Shown here piece after piece: positions 51,018-58,011 of a stretch of 64,000 nucleotides of DNA. Made by a program: the position numbers and the translations under genes. The notes beneath the pieces are model-generated. The model did not search any database, was not told the origin of the DNA, and worked only from the letters and a program-made list of their open reading frames with translations. The stretch's first letter is position 1, and each line of letters begins with the position of its first letter. The DNA is from UBA6224 sp963800205 (lineage in GTDB: Bacteria > Patescibacteriota > Saccharimonadia > Saccharimonadales > UBA4665), in NCBI GenBank assembly GCA_963800205.1, contig CAWCZQ010000005.1, positions 310,001-374,000 on the forward strand, written 5' to 3'.

Positions 51018-52322
51018 ATGAAGATTGCTATTGTAGGTTTTGATACCGAAGGAAAAAGCAGCTACGAGTATTTTAGCAACCAAGGTCATGCTATAACGAT
51101 TTGTGACCAAAATAGCGACATTGAGGTACCAGAGGGTGCCGAAGCGGCTTTGGGCGAGAACTACCTAAATAACCTCGATCGGTTTGACCTAATTGTACGC
51201 ACCGCCGGCATGCCTCCGGCCAAAATTCTTGCCAACAATCCAGAGGTGTCAGCAAAAATCACGACCCAAGTCAACGAATTCTTCAAGGCCAGCCCTACCA
51301 AAAACATCATCGGTGTTACCGGCACCAAAGGCAAAGGCACTACAAGCTCTCTCATTGCAAAGATGCTCGAAAAAGCCGGCAAGCATGTGTACTTGGGTGG
51401 CAATATAGGCGTGCCTCCTCTATCGTTTTACCGCAAGCTCCACCACGACTCGTGGGTGGTTCTAGAGCTGTCGAGCTTCCAGCTAATCGACTTGCAATAC
51501 GCACCACATATCGGCGTTTGTCTGATGGTCGTACCGGAACATCTCAATTGGCACCAAGATATGGATGAATACGTCGGCGCCAAAGCTCGTATGTTTGCGC
51601 TGCAGAGCGAAACCGACATTGCCATTCCCTTTGCCGATAACGATGTTTCTCTTTCTATCGCCAGCACCGGTAATGCACAGCAAATCCCTTTTTACCAAGC
51701 TCCGGGAGCCTCAGTCGATAATGGTTCTATCACCATTGCCGACACACCAATCTGTACCACATCTGAGCTAAAACTGCTCGGACAGCACAATTGGCAAAAC
51801 GCCTGCGCCGCCATAACCGCAGTCTGGCAAGTGACGCAAAACGTAAAAGCAATCAAGCACGTACTGACCACTTTTAGTGGTCTCGAGCACCGGCTGGAAT
51901 TTGTCAGAGAAGTAAATGGAATAAAATTCTACGACGACAGCTTTGGCACGACCCCCGAGACGGCGGTGGTCGCCATAGAATCATTCGAAGAACCAAAAGT
52001 GGTCGTACTGGGTGGCTCTGATAAGGGCACCGGATTTGAAGTCTTGGCCGATGCCGTCGCTAAAAGTAACGTGCGGCAAGCCGTCATTATTGGCGACACC
52101 GGACCGAAGATTATTGCCGCCCTCGAACAAGCGGGCTTTACGAATATCAGCCTAGGCGGCACGACTATGGAATCGATTTTGGATACATGTTCGGCGCATG
52201 CGCAGTCCGGTGATGTTGTGCTGCTGTCTACCGGCTGTGCCAGTTTTGGCATGTTCGAAAATTACAAAGACCGGGGCAATCAGTTTAAGCAAGCTGTTGC
52301 AGCACTGTCTTCAGCTGGCTAA
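51018..52322 (+). CDS. murD: UDP-N-acetylmuramoylalanine--D-glutamate ligase
   Basis: 434 residues. It adds D-glutamate to UDP-MurNAc-L-Ala in peptidoglycan precursor synthesis. The Mur-ligase ATP loop is GVTGTKGKGTTSSLI (~95-109), with LGGNIGVPPL, LELSSFQL, the EHLNWHQD segment, LLGQHNWQNACAA, and the C-terminal FYDDSFGTTPETAVVAIESF and VLGGSDKG. A CATACT box 6 nt before the ATG suggests a leaderless message. It converges with murI, overlapping its 3' end by 38 bp; the opposing enzymes supply and use D-glutamate. Confidence 0.93.
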   Translation: MKIAIVGFDTEGKSSYEYFSNQGHAITICDQNSDIEVPEGAEAALGENYLNNLDRFDLIVRTAGMPPAKILANNPEVSAKITTQVNEFFKASPTKNIIGVTGTKGKGTTSSLIAKMLEKAGKHVYLGGNIGVPPLSFYRKLHHDSWVVLELSSFQLIDLQYAPHIGVCLMVVPEHLNWHQDMDEYVGAKARMFALQSETDIAIPFADNDVSLSIASTGNAQQIPFYQAPGASVDNGSITIADTPICTTSELKLLGQHNWQNACAAITAVWQVTQNVKAIKHVLTTFSGLEHRLEFVREVNGIKFYDDSFGTTPETAVVAIESFEEPKVVVLGGSDKGTGFEVLADAVAKSNVRQAVIIGDTGPKIIAALEQAGFTNISLGGTTMESILDTCSAHAQSGDVVLLSTGCASFGMFENYKDRGNQFKQAVAALSSAG

Positions 52323-52932
52323 GTACGGCCTGCTCTGGCTGTAATACCGTCGCTCGGCCACCACTAATCGTTTTTATCTCTTGTTCTATCCAGTGATAAT
52401 GCGTGCACCCTAACACAATGACATCAGCACCAGCCTCTAAGGCTGGTCCCACGACATCACGAATCCGCGCTTCATGCATGGCGCTTTGCTCTATGAGGCG
52501 AGCCCAGTTGGCACAGTCGGGTTCTAAGATACTAACGTCGGGGGCATAGGTGTCTTTCAGCCAGGCGTACCGCCGGCTCGTCAGTGTTGCGGGTGTCGCA
52601 CAGACAGCAATTGTGCCCGTTATAGTCAGCTGAGCAGCCGGCTTTACCATGGGTTCGAGTGCAATGAGCGGTATGGAAAAATGCTCACGCAGTTCAGCAA
52701 TTAAATTGGTACTGACCGTGTTGCAGGCTATTACGATTACTGCCGCTCCGTCCTCGACGAGCTTTTCAAGAATTGGCACCACAAAGTTATACACTTCGCT
52801 CATTGGCCGCGTGCCGTATGGTACATGGGCTGCATCATTGCGGAAAAGCACCTCGGCATCGGGCAGAGCGTGCGCGATAGTGTCGGCCACGCTTTGGCCG
52901 CCAATACCAGAATCAAAAACTCCAATTTTCAC
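52285..52932 (-). CDS. murI: Glutamate racemase
   Basis: 215 residues, GTG start. It makes D-glutamate for MurD. Both catalytic cysteines are in place (VIACNTVSTN and VLGCTHYHWIEQEI), with the N-terminal IGVFDSGIGGQSV and PYGTRP motifs. It is shorter than typical racemases (~260), mainly through a compact C-terminal part, but the active site is complete. It follows folD by 3 bp, so the two are co-transcribed. Confidence 0.92.
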   Translation of the reverse strand: MKIGVFDSGIGGQSVADTIAHALPDAEVLFRNDAAHVPYGTRPMSEVYNFVVPILEKLVEDGAAVIVIACNTVSTNLIAELREHFSIPLIALEPMVKPAAQLTITGTIAVCATPATLTSRRYAWLKDTYAPDVSILEPDCANWARLIEQSAMHEARIRDVVGPALEAGADVIVLGCTHYHWIEQEIKTISGGRATVLQPEQAVLSQLKTVLQQLA

Positions 52933-52935
52933 CGT

Positions 52936-53763
52936 TTATGCCTCGGTGGAACTGTGCGCGTCGGCGGCTTGGCGAGCGGCGCGAATCACGTTGTCAAACA
53001 ACGCACAGACCGTCAGCGGACCGACACCGCCCTTAGTGGGCGTAATGGTCAAATCATCGCGCTCGTACACGTCGGAAGCGAGGTCGCCGACCGTCTTGCC
53101 CGACTCGCTCGCAACACCAGCGTCGACCACTACTGCACCAGTTTTTATCATGTCAGCATAGAGTATTGCAGGGCTGCCGGTCGCGGTAATAATGACGTCT
53201 GCTTCGCGACACAGTGCCGCTAAATCTTCGGTTGAGCGGTCGGCAACGACAACATCAACGTCAGAGGTCTTGAGGATTTTTTCCAGTGGCGCGCCAACTA
53301 GCTTGCCGCGACCCACTAACAGTACCCGCTTGCCACGCAGTTCTACGTTGTAGCCAGCCAGCAACCACATAATTGCCATTGGGGTGGCCGGGTCAAATGC
53401 CGGATGTATCCCTAGCGCATCGACATCCTTATCAGGAGCTACGAGATTTACTATTTCATCTGTCTGGGAAGTGTCTTCAAGCGGCAACTGCACAATGATG
53501 CCATGTACGGTATCGTCGCTATTTAACGTTTCTATCAGCGCTGGCACCTCAGCCTGGGTAACCCTATGAATATCCACCTCAATAGAAATGTCCGCGCCGT
53601 AGCGCTTCTTCAGACGGACGTACGTTTCGATAACGGGATCATCCTTGGCCACTACAATCGCAAGTTTTGGCGCAATTGCAGAAGCCTGGCGCAAGGCGCG
53701 GACTTGCTTTGCCTGTCGCTCTTTGATAAAGCCAGCCAGTTCTGAACCGTTCAGTATTTTCAT
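52936..53763 (-). CDS. folD: Methylenetetrahydrofolate dehydrogenase/cyclohydrolase
   Basis: 275 residues from the ATG at 53763. A GTG at 53766 is also in frame, but a TACAAT box lies 7 nt before the ATG. FolD interconverts 5,10-methylene- and 10-formyl-THF with NADP. Motifs: TYVRLKKRYGADI (catalytic Lys region), GIIVQLPLE, the DVDALG segment, VLLVGRGKLVGAPLEKIL (Rossmann loop), TATGSP and PTKGGVGPLTVCALFDNVI. It leads the folD-murI pair. Confidence 0.94.
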   Translation of the reverse strand: MKILNGSELAGFIKERQAKQVRALRQASAIAPKLAIVVAKDDPVIETYVRLKKRYGADISIEVDIHRVTQAEVPALIETLNSDDTVHGIIVQLPLEDTSQTDEIVNLVAPDKDVDALGIHPAFDPATPMAIMWLLAGYNVELRGKRVLLVGRGKLVGAPLEKILKTSDVDVVVADRSTEDLAALCREADVIITATGSPAILYADMIKTGAVVVDAGVASESGKTVGDLASDVYERDDLTITPTKGGVGPLTVCALFDNVIRAARQAADAHSSTEA

Positions 53764-54127
53764 CACCCCTATTGTAACAGAGGTGAATCTTTTTGTAACG
53801 GTCTCGCTCTGCGATGGGGTGGTATTTGGTGTTCCAGAATAATCAAGGGATCTGGCTGGCGATGAATGTGTAAGGGTCTGCCGTGCCCAAGGTTTTGTCT
53901 TTGCTAATGTTTTATTATTGCATCAGATATATTTTACGTACCGCTGTGCAACAGCCGTCTTGCCAAAACAGGGGTCTTTTGCTAAAGTATTCCCGTTGCA
54001 CCGCATCATTTTCAATTTCACAATCCAAGGAGCTGAGCGACTGAATGTGAAATTGAGAGGAGGAATATAGGATTAGTCGAAGCTTTTGGCTACAGCCAAA
54101 ACGAGACAGAGCCGTAAATTCCGACGA
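53764..54127. other. Intergenic region upstream of tRNA-Lys
   Basis: About 360 bp with no supported gene. It contains the folD -10 box (53771-53776), a perfect 11-bp inverted repeat TCAATTTCACA (54012-54022)/TGTGAAATTGA (54046-54056) with a 23-nt loop, and a small TTTTGGCT/AGCCAAAA hairpin just before the tRNA. Confidence 0.5.
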
Positions 54128-54204
54128 GGGCCAGTAGCTCAGCTGGTTAGAGCACCTGCCTCTTAAGCAGGGTGTCGAGGGTTCGAGTCCCTCCTGGCCC
54201 TCCA
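54128..54204 (+). tRNA. tRNA-Lys (anticodon CTT)
   Basis: 77 nt with encoded CCA. Acceptor GGGCCAG/CTGGCCC, D-arm GCTC...GAGC, anticodon stem-loop CCTGC-CTCTTAA-GCAGG (anticodon CTT), T-arm GAGGG-TTCGAGT-CCCTC. Intact. Its 3' end is repeated downstream several times. Confidence 0.95.
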
Positions 54205-54398
54205 AACAAATAGCACCTACCTCGGCGTAGGTGCTATTTGTTTTTAGGCTAGTGGGTTGAACACTCGGCACGCCAAAGGGGTGTCGAGGTGAGAATTGCC
54301 AGTGGCAATTCGCAAGGCAACCTTCACCTGACAGCTACGCTGTCATGGCAGAAGTTGCGGGCCTGCCGAAGGTAGGTTGAGTCCCTCCTGGCCCTACA
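54205..54398 (+). repeat. Hairpin module, copy 1
   Basis: Starts with the tRNA-Lys terminator (54206-54245; 15-bp perfect stem plus T-run). It continues through GTGTCGAGGTGAGAATTGCC, the stem GAATTGCC-agt-GGCAATTC, an outer stem GCAAC/GTTGC enclosing TGACAG/CTGTCA, and ends in GAGTCCCTCCTGGCCCTACA (tRNA-Lys 3' end with one change). Copy 2 at 54856-55050 has compensating base changes in the stems. Confidence 0.7.
54206..54245 (+). terminator. tRNA-Lys terminator
   Basis: ACAAATAGCACCTAC pairs perfectly with GTAGGTGCTATTTGT around a 6-nt loop, then TTTT. Confidence 0.85.
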
Positions 54399-54412
54399 AT
54401 ACGCTTATGCTT

Positions 54413-54440
54413 AAGCCTCCTATGATGTAGGAGGCTTTGT
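54413..54440 (+). terminator. Terminator after the second tRNA-Lys 3' end
   Basis: AAGCCTCCTA pairs with TAGGAGGCTT, then TTGTTTG; it lies between hairpin module 1 and the cupin gene's -10 box (54445-54450). Confidence 0.7.
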
Positions 54441-54444
54441 TTGT

Positions 54445-54450
54445 TATGAT
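54445..54450 (+). promoter_or_regulatory. -10 box of the cupin gene
   Basis: TATGAT, 6 nt before the ATG at 54457; predicted leaderless transcript. Confidence 0.55.
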
Positions 54451-54456
54451 TGATTC

Positions 54457-54816
54457 ATGAAGAGTATAAAACTATCAAATAGTGAGTTTGAACCACGTGA
54501 AGGCTACGAACGCTCTGTTCTCTTAGGAACTTCCGACTTCGATAGCAATACTAAGGTGCAGCTCATGCGACTAGCACCTGGCGAAGGTATCAAGCCTCAT
54601 CACCATGAAGTACGCACAGAATGCTTTAGGATTGTTAGCGGTGAAGGGAAAATAGTGATTAATGGTGAGACGGTCGCTTCTTCTGAAGACGAACTCGTTT
54701 TATGTGAACCAGGTGATATTCATGAGTTCGTAAATACTTCAGATACTGAACCCTTTACATTTCTGGTCATTCGTACAAACGATCCAGTGAATGAAGATAT
54801 GATATGGGAATCATAA
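54457..54816 (+). CDS. Small cupin-domain protein
   Basis: 119 residues forming one cupin barrel. Motif 1 is PGEGIKPHHHEVRTECFRIVSGEG with the metal-binding His-x-His-x(n)-Glu pattern, and motif 2 is CEPGDIHEFVNTSDTEP with the third His. The metal site therefore looks complete. Small cupins act as isomerases, dioxygenases or sugar/ligand-binding proteins; the substrate cannot be told. It is the first gene of the cassette array and ends 30 bp before a GGCCCTCCA copy of the tRNA end. Confidence 0.82.
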   Translation: MKSIKLSNSEFEPREGYERSVLLGTSDFDSNTKVQLMRLAPGEGIKPHHHEVRTECFRIVSGEGKIVINGETVASSEDELVLCEPGDIHEFVNTSDTEPFTFLVIRTNDPVNEDMIWES

Positions 54817-54855
54817 CGCAAAACTAGTTGCGACAGCGTCCACGACGGCCCTCCA

Positions 54856-55050
54856 AATTAGTAGCACCTACCTCGCCGTAGGTGCTACTAATTTTTAGGC
54901 CAGAAGATTTGAGCACTCGACAAGCCAAAAGGGTGTCGAGGTGAGAATTGCCAGTGGCAATTCGCAAGGCAACCTTCACATGAAAGCTAGGCTTTCAAGG
55001 CAGAAGTTGCGGGCCTGCCGGAGGTAGGTCGAGTCCCTCCTGGCCCTCCA
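54856..55050 (+). repeat. Hairpin module, copy 2
   Basis: Same layout as 54205-54398. The terminator stem is ATTAGTAGCACCTAC/GTAGGTGCTACTAAT (54857-54892); the GAATTGCC-agt-GGCAATTC core is unchanged; the inner stem is TGAAAG/CTTTCA instead of TGACAG/CTGTCA. It ends in an exact tRNA-Lys 3' end through CCA (55050). Paired changes at matching stem positions show that structure, not just sequence, is kept. Confidence 0.7.
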
Positions 55051-55081
55051 GTTCCGATATAAAAACATACTTTCTCATCTA

Positions 55082-55110
55082 GCGACTTCGTTATTACGAG
55101 GTCGCTTTTT
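55082..55110 (+). terminator. Array terminator R1
   Basis: GCGACTTCGT-tatt-ACGAGGTCGC plus TTTTTG, 31 bp after the tRNA-Lys 3' end copy. Preceded by a spacer also seen at 55929-55958 and 56758-56785. Confidence 0.75.
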
Positions 55111-55146
55111 GTTGGATTGTTCACACACCGAAATGTAATCGTCGAG

Positions 55147-55152
55147 TATGTT
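55147..55152 (+). promoter_or_regulatory. -10 box of the DUF4396 gene
   Basis: TATGTT, 6 nt before the ATG at 55159. Confidence 0.5.
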
Positions 55153-55158
55153 AGTTGC

Positions 55159-55869
55159 ATGGATATGCACACGACACCCCCAGCATGGCTGGAAATGATA
55201 GGCTGGCTATCTCTGATTGCGGCGTTAATAAGCGCTGGCTATTTACTCTACGATTTCTACATCAAAGGATATCGGCAAAAGATGGCTGTCATGGAAGCTG
55301 TCTATCCGCTGACCGCTCTCTATTTTGGTCCTCTCGCCGTATGGTTTTATGTAAAATACGGGCGCCCCAAATCACCAAAGTACCAAGCGGAACAAGCTTC
55401 AGCAGCTAATTCGGAAAAGGATAAAACAACCTGGCATCAAACCAGCGAGGCGGTCTTTCACTGCGGAGCTGGCTGCACCCTTGGCGACATTATCGGAGAA
55501 TGGCTTGTATTTGCGCTAGGCTTAACGATAGCCGGTAAGGCTTTGTACGCCGATTTTGCGTTTGATTTCGCCCTAGCCTGGCTACTAGGCATCCTGTTTC
55601 AATACTTTACAATCGTGCCAATGCGAAATTTGGGCAAGATGCAAGGCGTATGGGCTGCTATAAAAGCAGATACGTTGTCGATCATAGCCTTTCAGATCGG
55701 TCTCTTCATAGGCATGTACTTGTATCAAGGCATTATATTCGACAATCCGCTCGCTAAAACTACCGCTAGTTATTGGTTCCTCATGCAACTGTCGATGATA
55801 CTTGGCTTCTTCACGGCATACCCCGTTAACAGATGGCTCGTGAAGGTGGGCATTAAAGAGAAAATGTAG
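55159..55869 (+). CDS. DUF4396 membrane protein
   Basis: 236 residues from the ATG at 55159, chosen for the -10 box 6 nt upstream and because the first membrane helix then starts near residue 10. About six membrane helices in two halves are joined by a polar linker (KYQAEQASAANSEKDKTTWHQ). The conserved motif HCGAGCTLGDIIGEW, with two Cys and a His at a helix start, is characteristic of DUF4396 proteins. Their function is unknown; a metal- or redox-linked membrane role is possible. It is the sole gene of its cassette. Confidence 0.75.
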   Translation: MDMHTTPPAWLEMIGWLSLIAALISAGYLLYDFYIKGYRQKMAVMEAVYPLTALYFGPLAVWFYVKYGRPKSPKYQAEQASAANSEKDKTTWHQTSEAVFHCGAGCTLGDIIGEWLVFALGLTIAGKALYADFAFDFALAWLLGILFQYFTIVPMRNLGKMQGVWAAIKADTLSIIAFQIGLFIGMYLYQGIIFDNPLAKTTASYWFLMQLSMILGFFTAYPVNRWLVKVGIKEKM

Positions 55870-55920
55870 TAGTAGTAGTAGGGGAAGTTTGCTACTTTTT
55901 ATGCTACAAGGCGGACGATA

Positions 55921-55984
55921 GCCATCCAGTTCAGTTATCAAAAATGCTTTCTCATCTAGCGACTTCGTTATTACGAGGTCGCCT
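55921..55984 (+). repeat. Array junction repeat R2 with terminator
   Basis: GCCATCCA (degenerate tRNA-Lys end), a ~30-bp spacer, then GCGACTTCGT-tatt-ACGAGGTCGC (55959-55982). The spacer is nearly identical to that at 56758-56785. Confidence 0.65.
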
Positions 55985-56002
55985 TTGTTATCATAAGAAT
56001 CT

Positions 56003-56692
56003 GTGCTGCATAGAAATGTAAACCTGCCAATTATAGTCAAAGATGTCGACACCGAAACCAACGGCTATTTGAGCGTGCATTTTGAACGGCCAAAGCAATT
56101 CTTATTTGAAGCAGGTGACTGGATTGACATAAAACTGCCAGCTGATCAGCCACCAGGCGGCACTGTGTACTCGCTCTCCTCTTCTCCAAGCGAAACGGAT
56201 TTACGAATAACAATACGCGCTGGAGCCAGTCCTTTCAAAAAAGTGCTAGAATCTCTCAGTCCTGGCGACAAATTGATAATCGTAGACTACGGCAACACCT
56301 ACGGCTTTCAGTTGCAGGAGCATAAAGCCAGCACGCTCATTGCCGGAGGCGTAGGGGTTGCTCCATTTCGAAGCATGTTAAAAGAAATGGTTGATAACGG
56401 TAGCAAAAACCAGGTTCAACTCATATACCTTAATACAAACGACAGCTTTCTGTTCCAGGACGAATTCAATACCTGGCAGCGTTTGATCGATGGGCTAGAA
56501 GTTAACTATGTTTCGACAAAAGAACTTAAAAGAAAAGACCGGGAAAAGCTGCTGAGAGGTATTATTGCGGGTACAGATCGACAGTTTTATGTTTCAGGTC
56601 CTTCTGGCATGGTTGCGTCAACCCTACAGCTGCTGGAGCTACAAGGAGTAAATCGTAAAAGCATTAAAGTCGATGATTTTGGACATTACTAA
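56003..56692 (+). CDS. Ferredoxin-NADP reductase-like FAD oxidoreductase
   Basis: 229 residues, GTG start. FAD-binding barrel with GTVYSLSSSPSE (variant of the RxYS flavin motif; the usual Arg is replaced by Thr-Val) and the phosphate-binding RITIRAGASPFKKVLESLSPGD. The NAD(P) domain has LIAGGVGVAPFRSMLKEM, YLNTNDSFLFQDEF and FYVSGPSGMVASTLQLL (family CGPxxM, here Ser for Cys). It lacks a [2Fe-2S] domain. Electron transfer between NAD(P)H and an unknown partner is likely. It lies alone between repeats R2 and R3. Confidence 0.82.
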   Translation: MLHRNVNLPIIVKDVDTETNGYLSVHFERPKQFLFEAGDWIDIKLPADQPPGGTVYSLSSSPSETDLRITIRAGASPFKKVLESLSPGDKLIIVDYGNTYGFQLQEHKASTLIAGGVGVAPFRSMLKEMVDNGSKNQVQLIYLNTNDSFLFQDEFNTWQRLIDGLEVNYVSTKELKRKDREKLLRGIIAGTDRQFYVSGPSGMVASTLQLLELQGVNRKSIKVDDFGHY

Positions 56693-56748
56693 AATCTCCT
56701 GTACATTGTTTGCCGGTAAGCGACACACATTGCTACAGAGCTGACGTT

Positions 56749-56796
56749 GGCCATCCAGTTCAGTTATCAAAAATGCTTTCTCATTTAGCGAGGTCG
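56749..56796 (+). repeat. Array junction repeat R3, terminator partly deleted
   Basis: GGCCATCCA plus the shared spacer, then TAGCGAGGTCG: relative to R1 and R2 about 13 bp including the loop and one arm are missing, so this copy can no longer form the terminator. Confidence 0.6.
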
Positions 56797-56816
56797 TTTT
56801 TGTTTATAAATGAGAC

Positions 56817-56822
56817 TACAAT
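56817..56822 (+). promoter_or_regulatory. -10 box of the CheD-like gene
   Basis: TACAAT, 6 nt before the ATG at 56829. Confidence 0.55.
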
Positions 56823-56828
56823 TCATTT

Positions 56829-57371
56829 ATGAGAGTTGAAATTTCGCCGATAATAAAAGACTGGGGGCATATATCAAGCCAGTTAGCCCTCTCTACAGAA
56901 GTAGTTCAAGGAGAATGGAAAATAAGCAACGAGGCTCTGAATACGTGGAGAGCAGACAGCTGCCTGGTACTTGCCGCACATAACTTAGACACATCTATAG
57001 GGCTTCTTGGGCACTTCTCGTGTGTATCAGTACAAACAGAGGCGATTTCGATTCCAGAGCTGAGAAACGAACGGATAGATGGACTACAATTTAATGAGGC
57101 ATTGAAGGCTATTACCGAGCTCGGAGAACCTAGAAATACGAGTGTTTGGTTAGGAGGCTGTGCTATCCGCGGAACAAATAGTACCCACGTACAGCTTGGT
57201 ATATCTCAAGACAGGAAATATGCCGAATTAAGTGTGAACAAATTATATGAAGAAGAGGGTCTTAGCCATGCTGATATCCATATAAACTGGAATGGGTCGG
57301 AGTTTGATTTGGGCGCCGAATTAGATTGTCAGAAAGGAAGACTATTGATTCACTTGTTAAGCGACGATTAG
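56829..57371 (+). CDS. CheD-like cysteine deamidase-fold protein (tentative)
   Basis: 180 residues, soluble. The segment ADSCLVLAAHNLDTSIGLLGHFS matches the CheD active-site layout (L-G-S-C-V...G-G-x-x-H-x-x): the Cys and His are 17 residues apart, as in CheD. A later VWLGGCAIRGTNST resembles the GGA strand that follows in that fold. CheD deamidates receptor glutamines; related folds occur in toxins that deamidate host proteins. No chemotaxis genes are present, so the substrate would be something else. It is single-gene cargo of the array. The remainder is unrecognised, and the call rests on this motif alone. Confidence 0.5.
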   Translation: MRVEISPIIKDWGHISSQLALSTEVVQGEWKISNEALNTWRADSCLVLAAHNLDTSIGLLGHFSCVSVQTEAISIPELRNERIDGLQFNEALKAITELGEPRNTSVWLGGCAIRGTNSTHVQLGISQDRKYAELSVNKLYEEEGLSHADIHINWNGSEFDLGAELDCQKGRLLIHLLSDD

Positions 57372-57424
57372 CAGTATTTACGACTATGCCTCCGATTACC
57401 GTCCTATTTTTATAAAATACTTCT

Positions 57425-57460
57425 CCTCAAGTGACTTCGTTATAACGAGGTCGCTTGAGG
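57425..57460 (+). terminator. Array terminator R4 (diverged)
   Basis: CCTCAAG-t-GAC-t-TCGT loop ACGA-g-GTC-g-CTTGAGG: a long stem related to R1/R2 (GACTTCGTTAT.ACGAGGTCGC) but with extended outer arms. Confidence 0.6.
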
Positions 57461-57466
57461 TATAGT
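57461..57466 (+). promoter_or_regulatory. -10 box of the last array gene
   Basis: TATAGT, 6 nt before the ATG at 57473 and directly abutting hairpin R4. Confidence 0.55.
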
Positions 57467-57472
57467 TTACTC

Positions 57473-57997
57473 ATGGATTCGCAGACTGAACTTATTGCAA
57501 ATTCCCTCAACGACAAAGTCGTCTGGGTTGATACCGTTAGTTCTCATGCCGCGACACATATAGCCGACACACCCAATCTGAAGGGATTAGCAGCTGAGGT
57601 TATTTCAAAAACCGTTCTAGATAAAACCTACCATCAGCTACACAAAGACTTAGGCCGAATCGTCGGTACTTGCGATCTGATTGATAATCAGCCTGGCGAT
57701 GAAATTGTATACGCAAAAAGGATTAATAGAAACGAGTACACGGTCTTCAACAAGACAAGACCGCCACAGCCATCATCCCTGGTTACTGTTGCCGTAGAGA
57801 AACGTGACGACCAGACATACGAGCTCGTTAGTGCTTGGATTGGTCCTAGTGATTCGCCATCTTTTCCAGGTACTGAACGTGAAGCGGCTGAAAGCAAAGA
57901 ATTCTGGGCCAATCATTCACTTGCATGGGGAAGACAAACTATTCAACCAGAGAGCGAAACCACAGTCTGTCCGTGGCAAGAGCGCTATAGCCGTTAG
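57473..57997 (+). CDS. Hypothetical protein (cassette cargo)
   Basis: 174 residues from the ATG at 57473. The N-terminal half is mixed alpha/beta (ELIANSLNDKVVWVDTVSSHAATHIADTPNL). The C-terminal half has YELVSAWIGPSDSPSFPGTEREAAESKEFWANHSLAWG, an aromatic/Pro-rich pattern that looks like a conserved small domain, possibly toxin- or nuclease-like. No family can be named. It ends 14 bp from the convergent nhaA stop and closes the array. Confidence 0.6.
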   Translation: MDSQTELIANSLNDKVVWVDTVSSHAATHIADTPNLKGLAAEVISKTVLDKTYHQLHKDLGRIVGTCDLIDNQPGDEIVYAKRINRNEYTVFNKTRPPQPSSLVTVAVEKRDDQTYELVSAWIGPSDSPSFPGTEREAAESKEFWANHSLAWGRQTIQPESETTVCPWQERYSR

Positions 57998-58011
57998 ATA
58001 GATATTCATTT

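Larger units (their letters stand above)
54128..58000 (+). mobile_element. tRNA-Lys-anchored cassette array
   Basis: After the tRNA come repeated units, each ending in a full or degenerate copy of its 3' end: 54379-54398, 54847-54855, 55028-55050, 55921-55928, 56749-56757, and a doubtful one near 57395. Copies are followed at once by a hairpin terminator (decayed after 56757). Units carry either no gene (54205-54398, 54856-55050) or one small plus-strand gene (cupin, DUF4396, FAD reductase, CheD-like, unknown). Four of the five genes have a -10 box exactly 6 nt before the ATG. The junctions before 54855, 55928 and 56757 share a ~28-bp pattern TTGCNACA...GACG...GGCCNTCCA. No recombinase is present. 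Confidence 0.6.

Noticed and set aside
53915..54271. Minus-strand open frame of 118 codons
   Set aside because: It spans the antisense of tRNA-Lys and its terminator, so it is not a gene.
55866..55882. Short TAG/AGT microsatellite after the DUF4396 stop
   Set aside because: Only five units; too short to be a meaningful repeat locus, though it places several stops in a row.
55585..56061. Minus-strand open frame of 158 codons
   Set aside because: It overlaps the DUF4396 coding region and repeat R2 in antisense; the translation has no recognisable domain.
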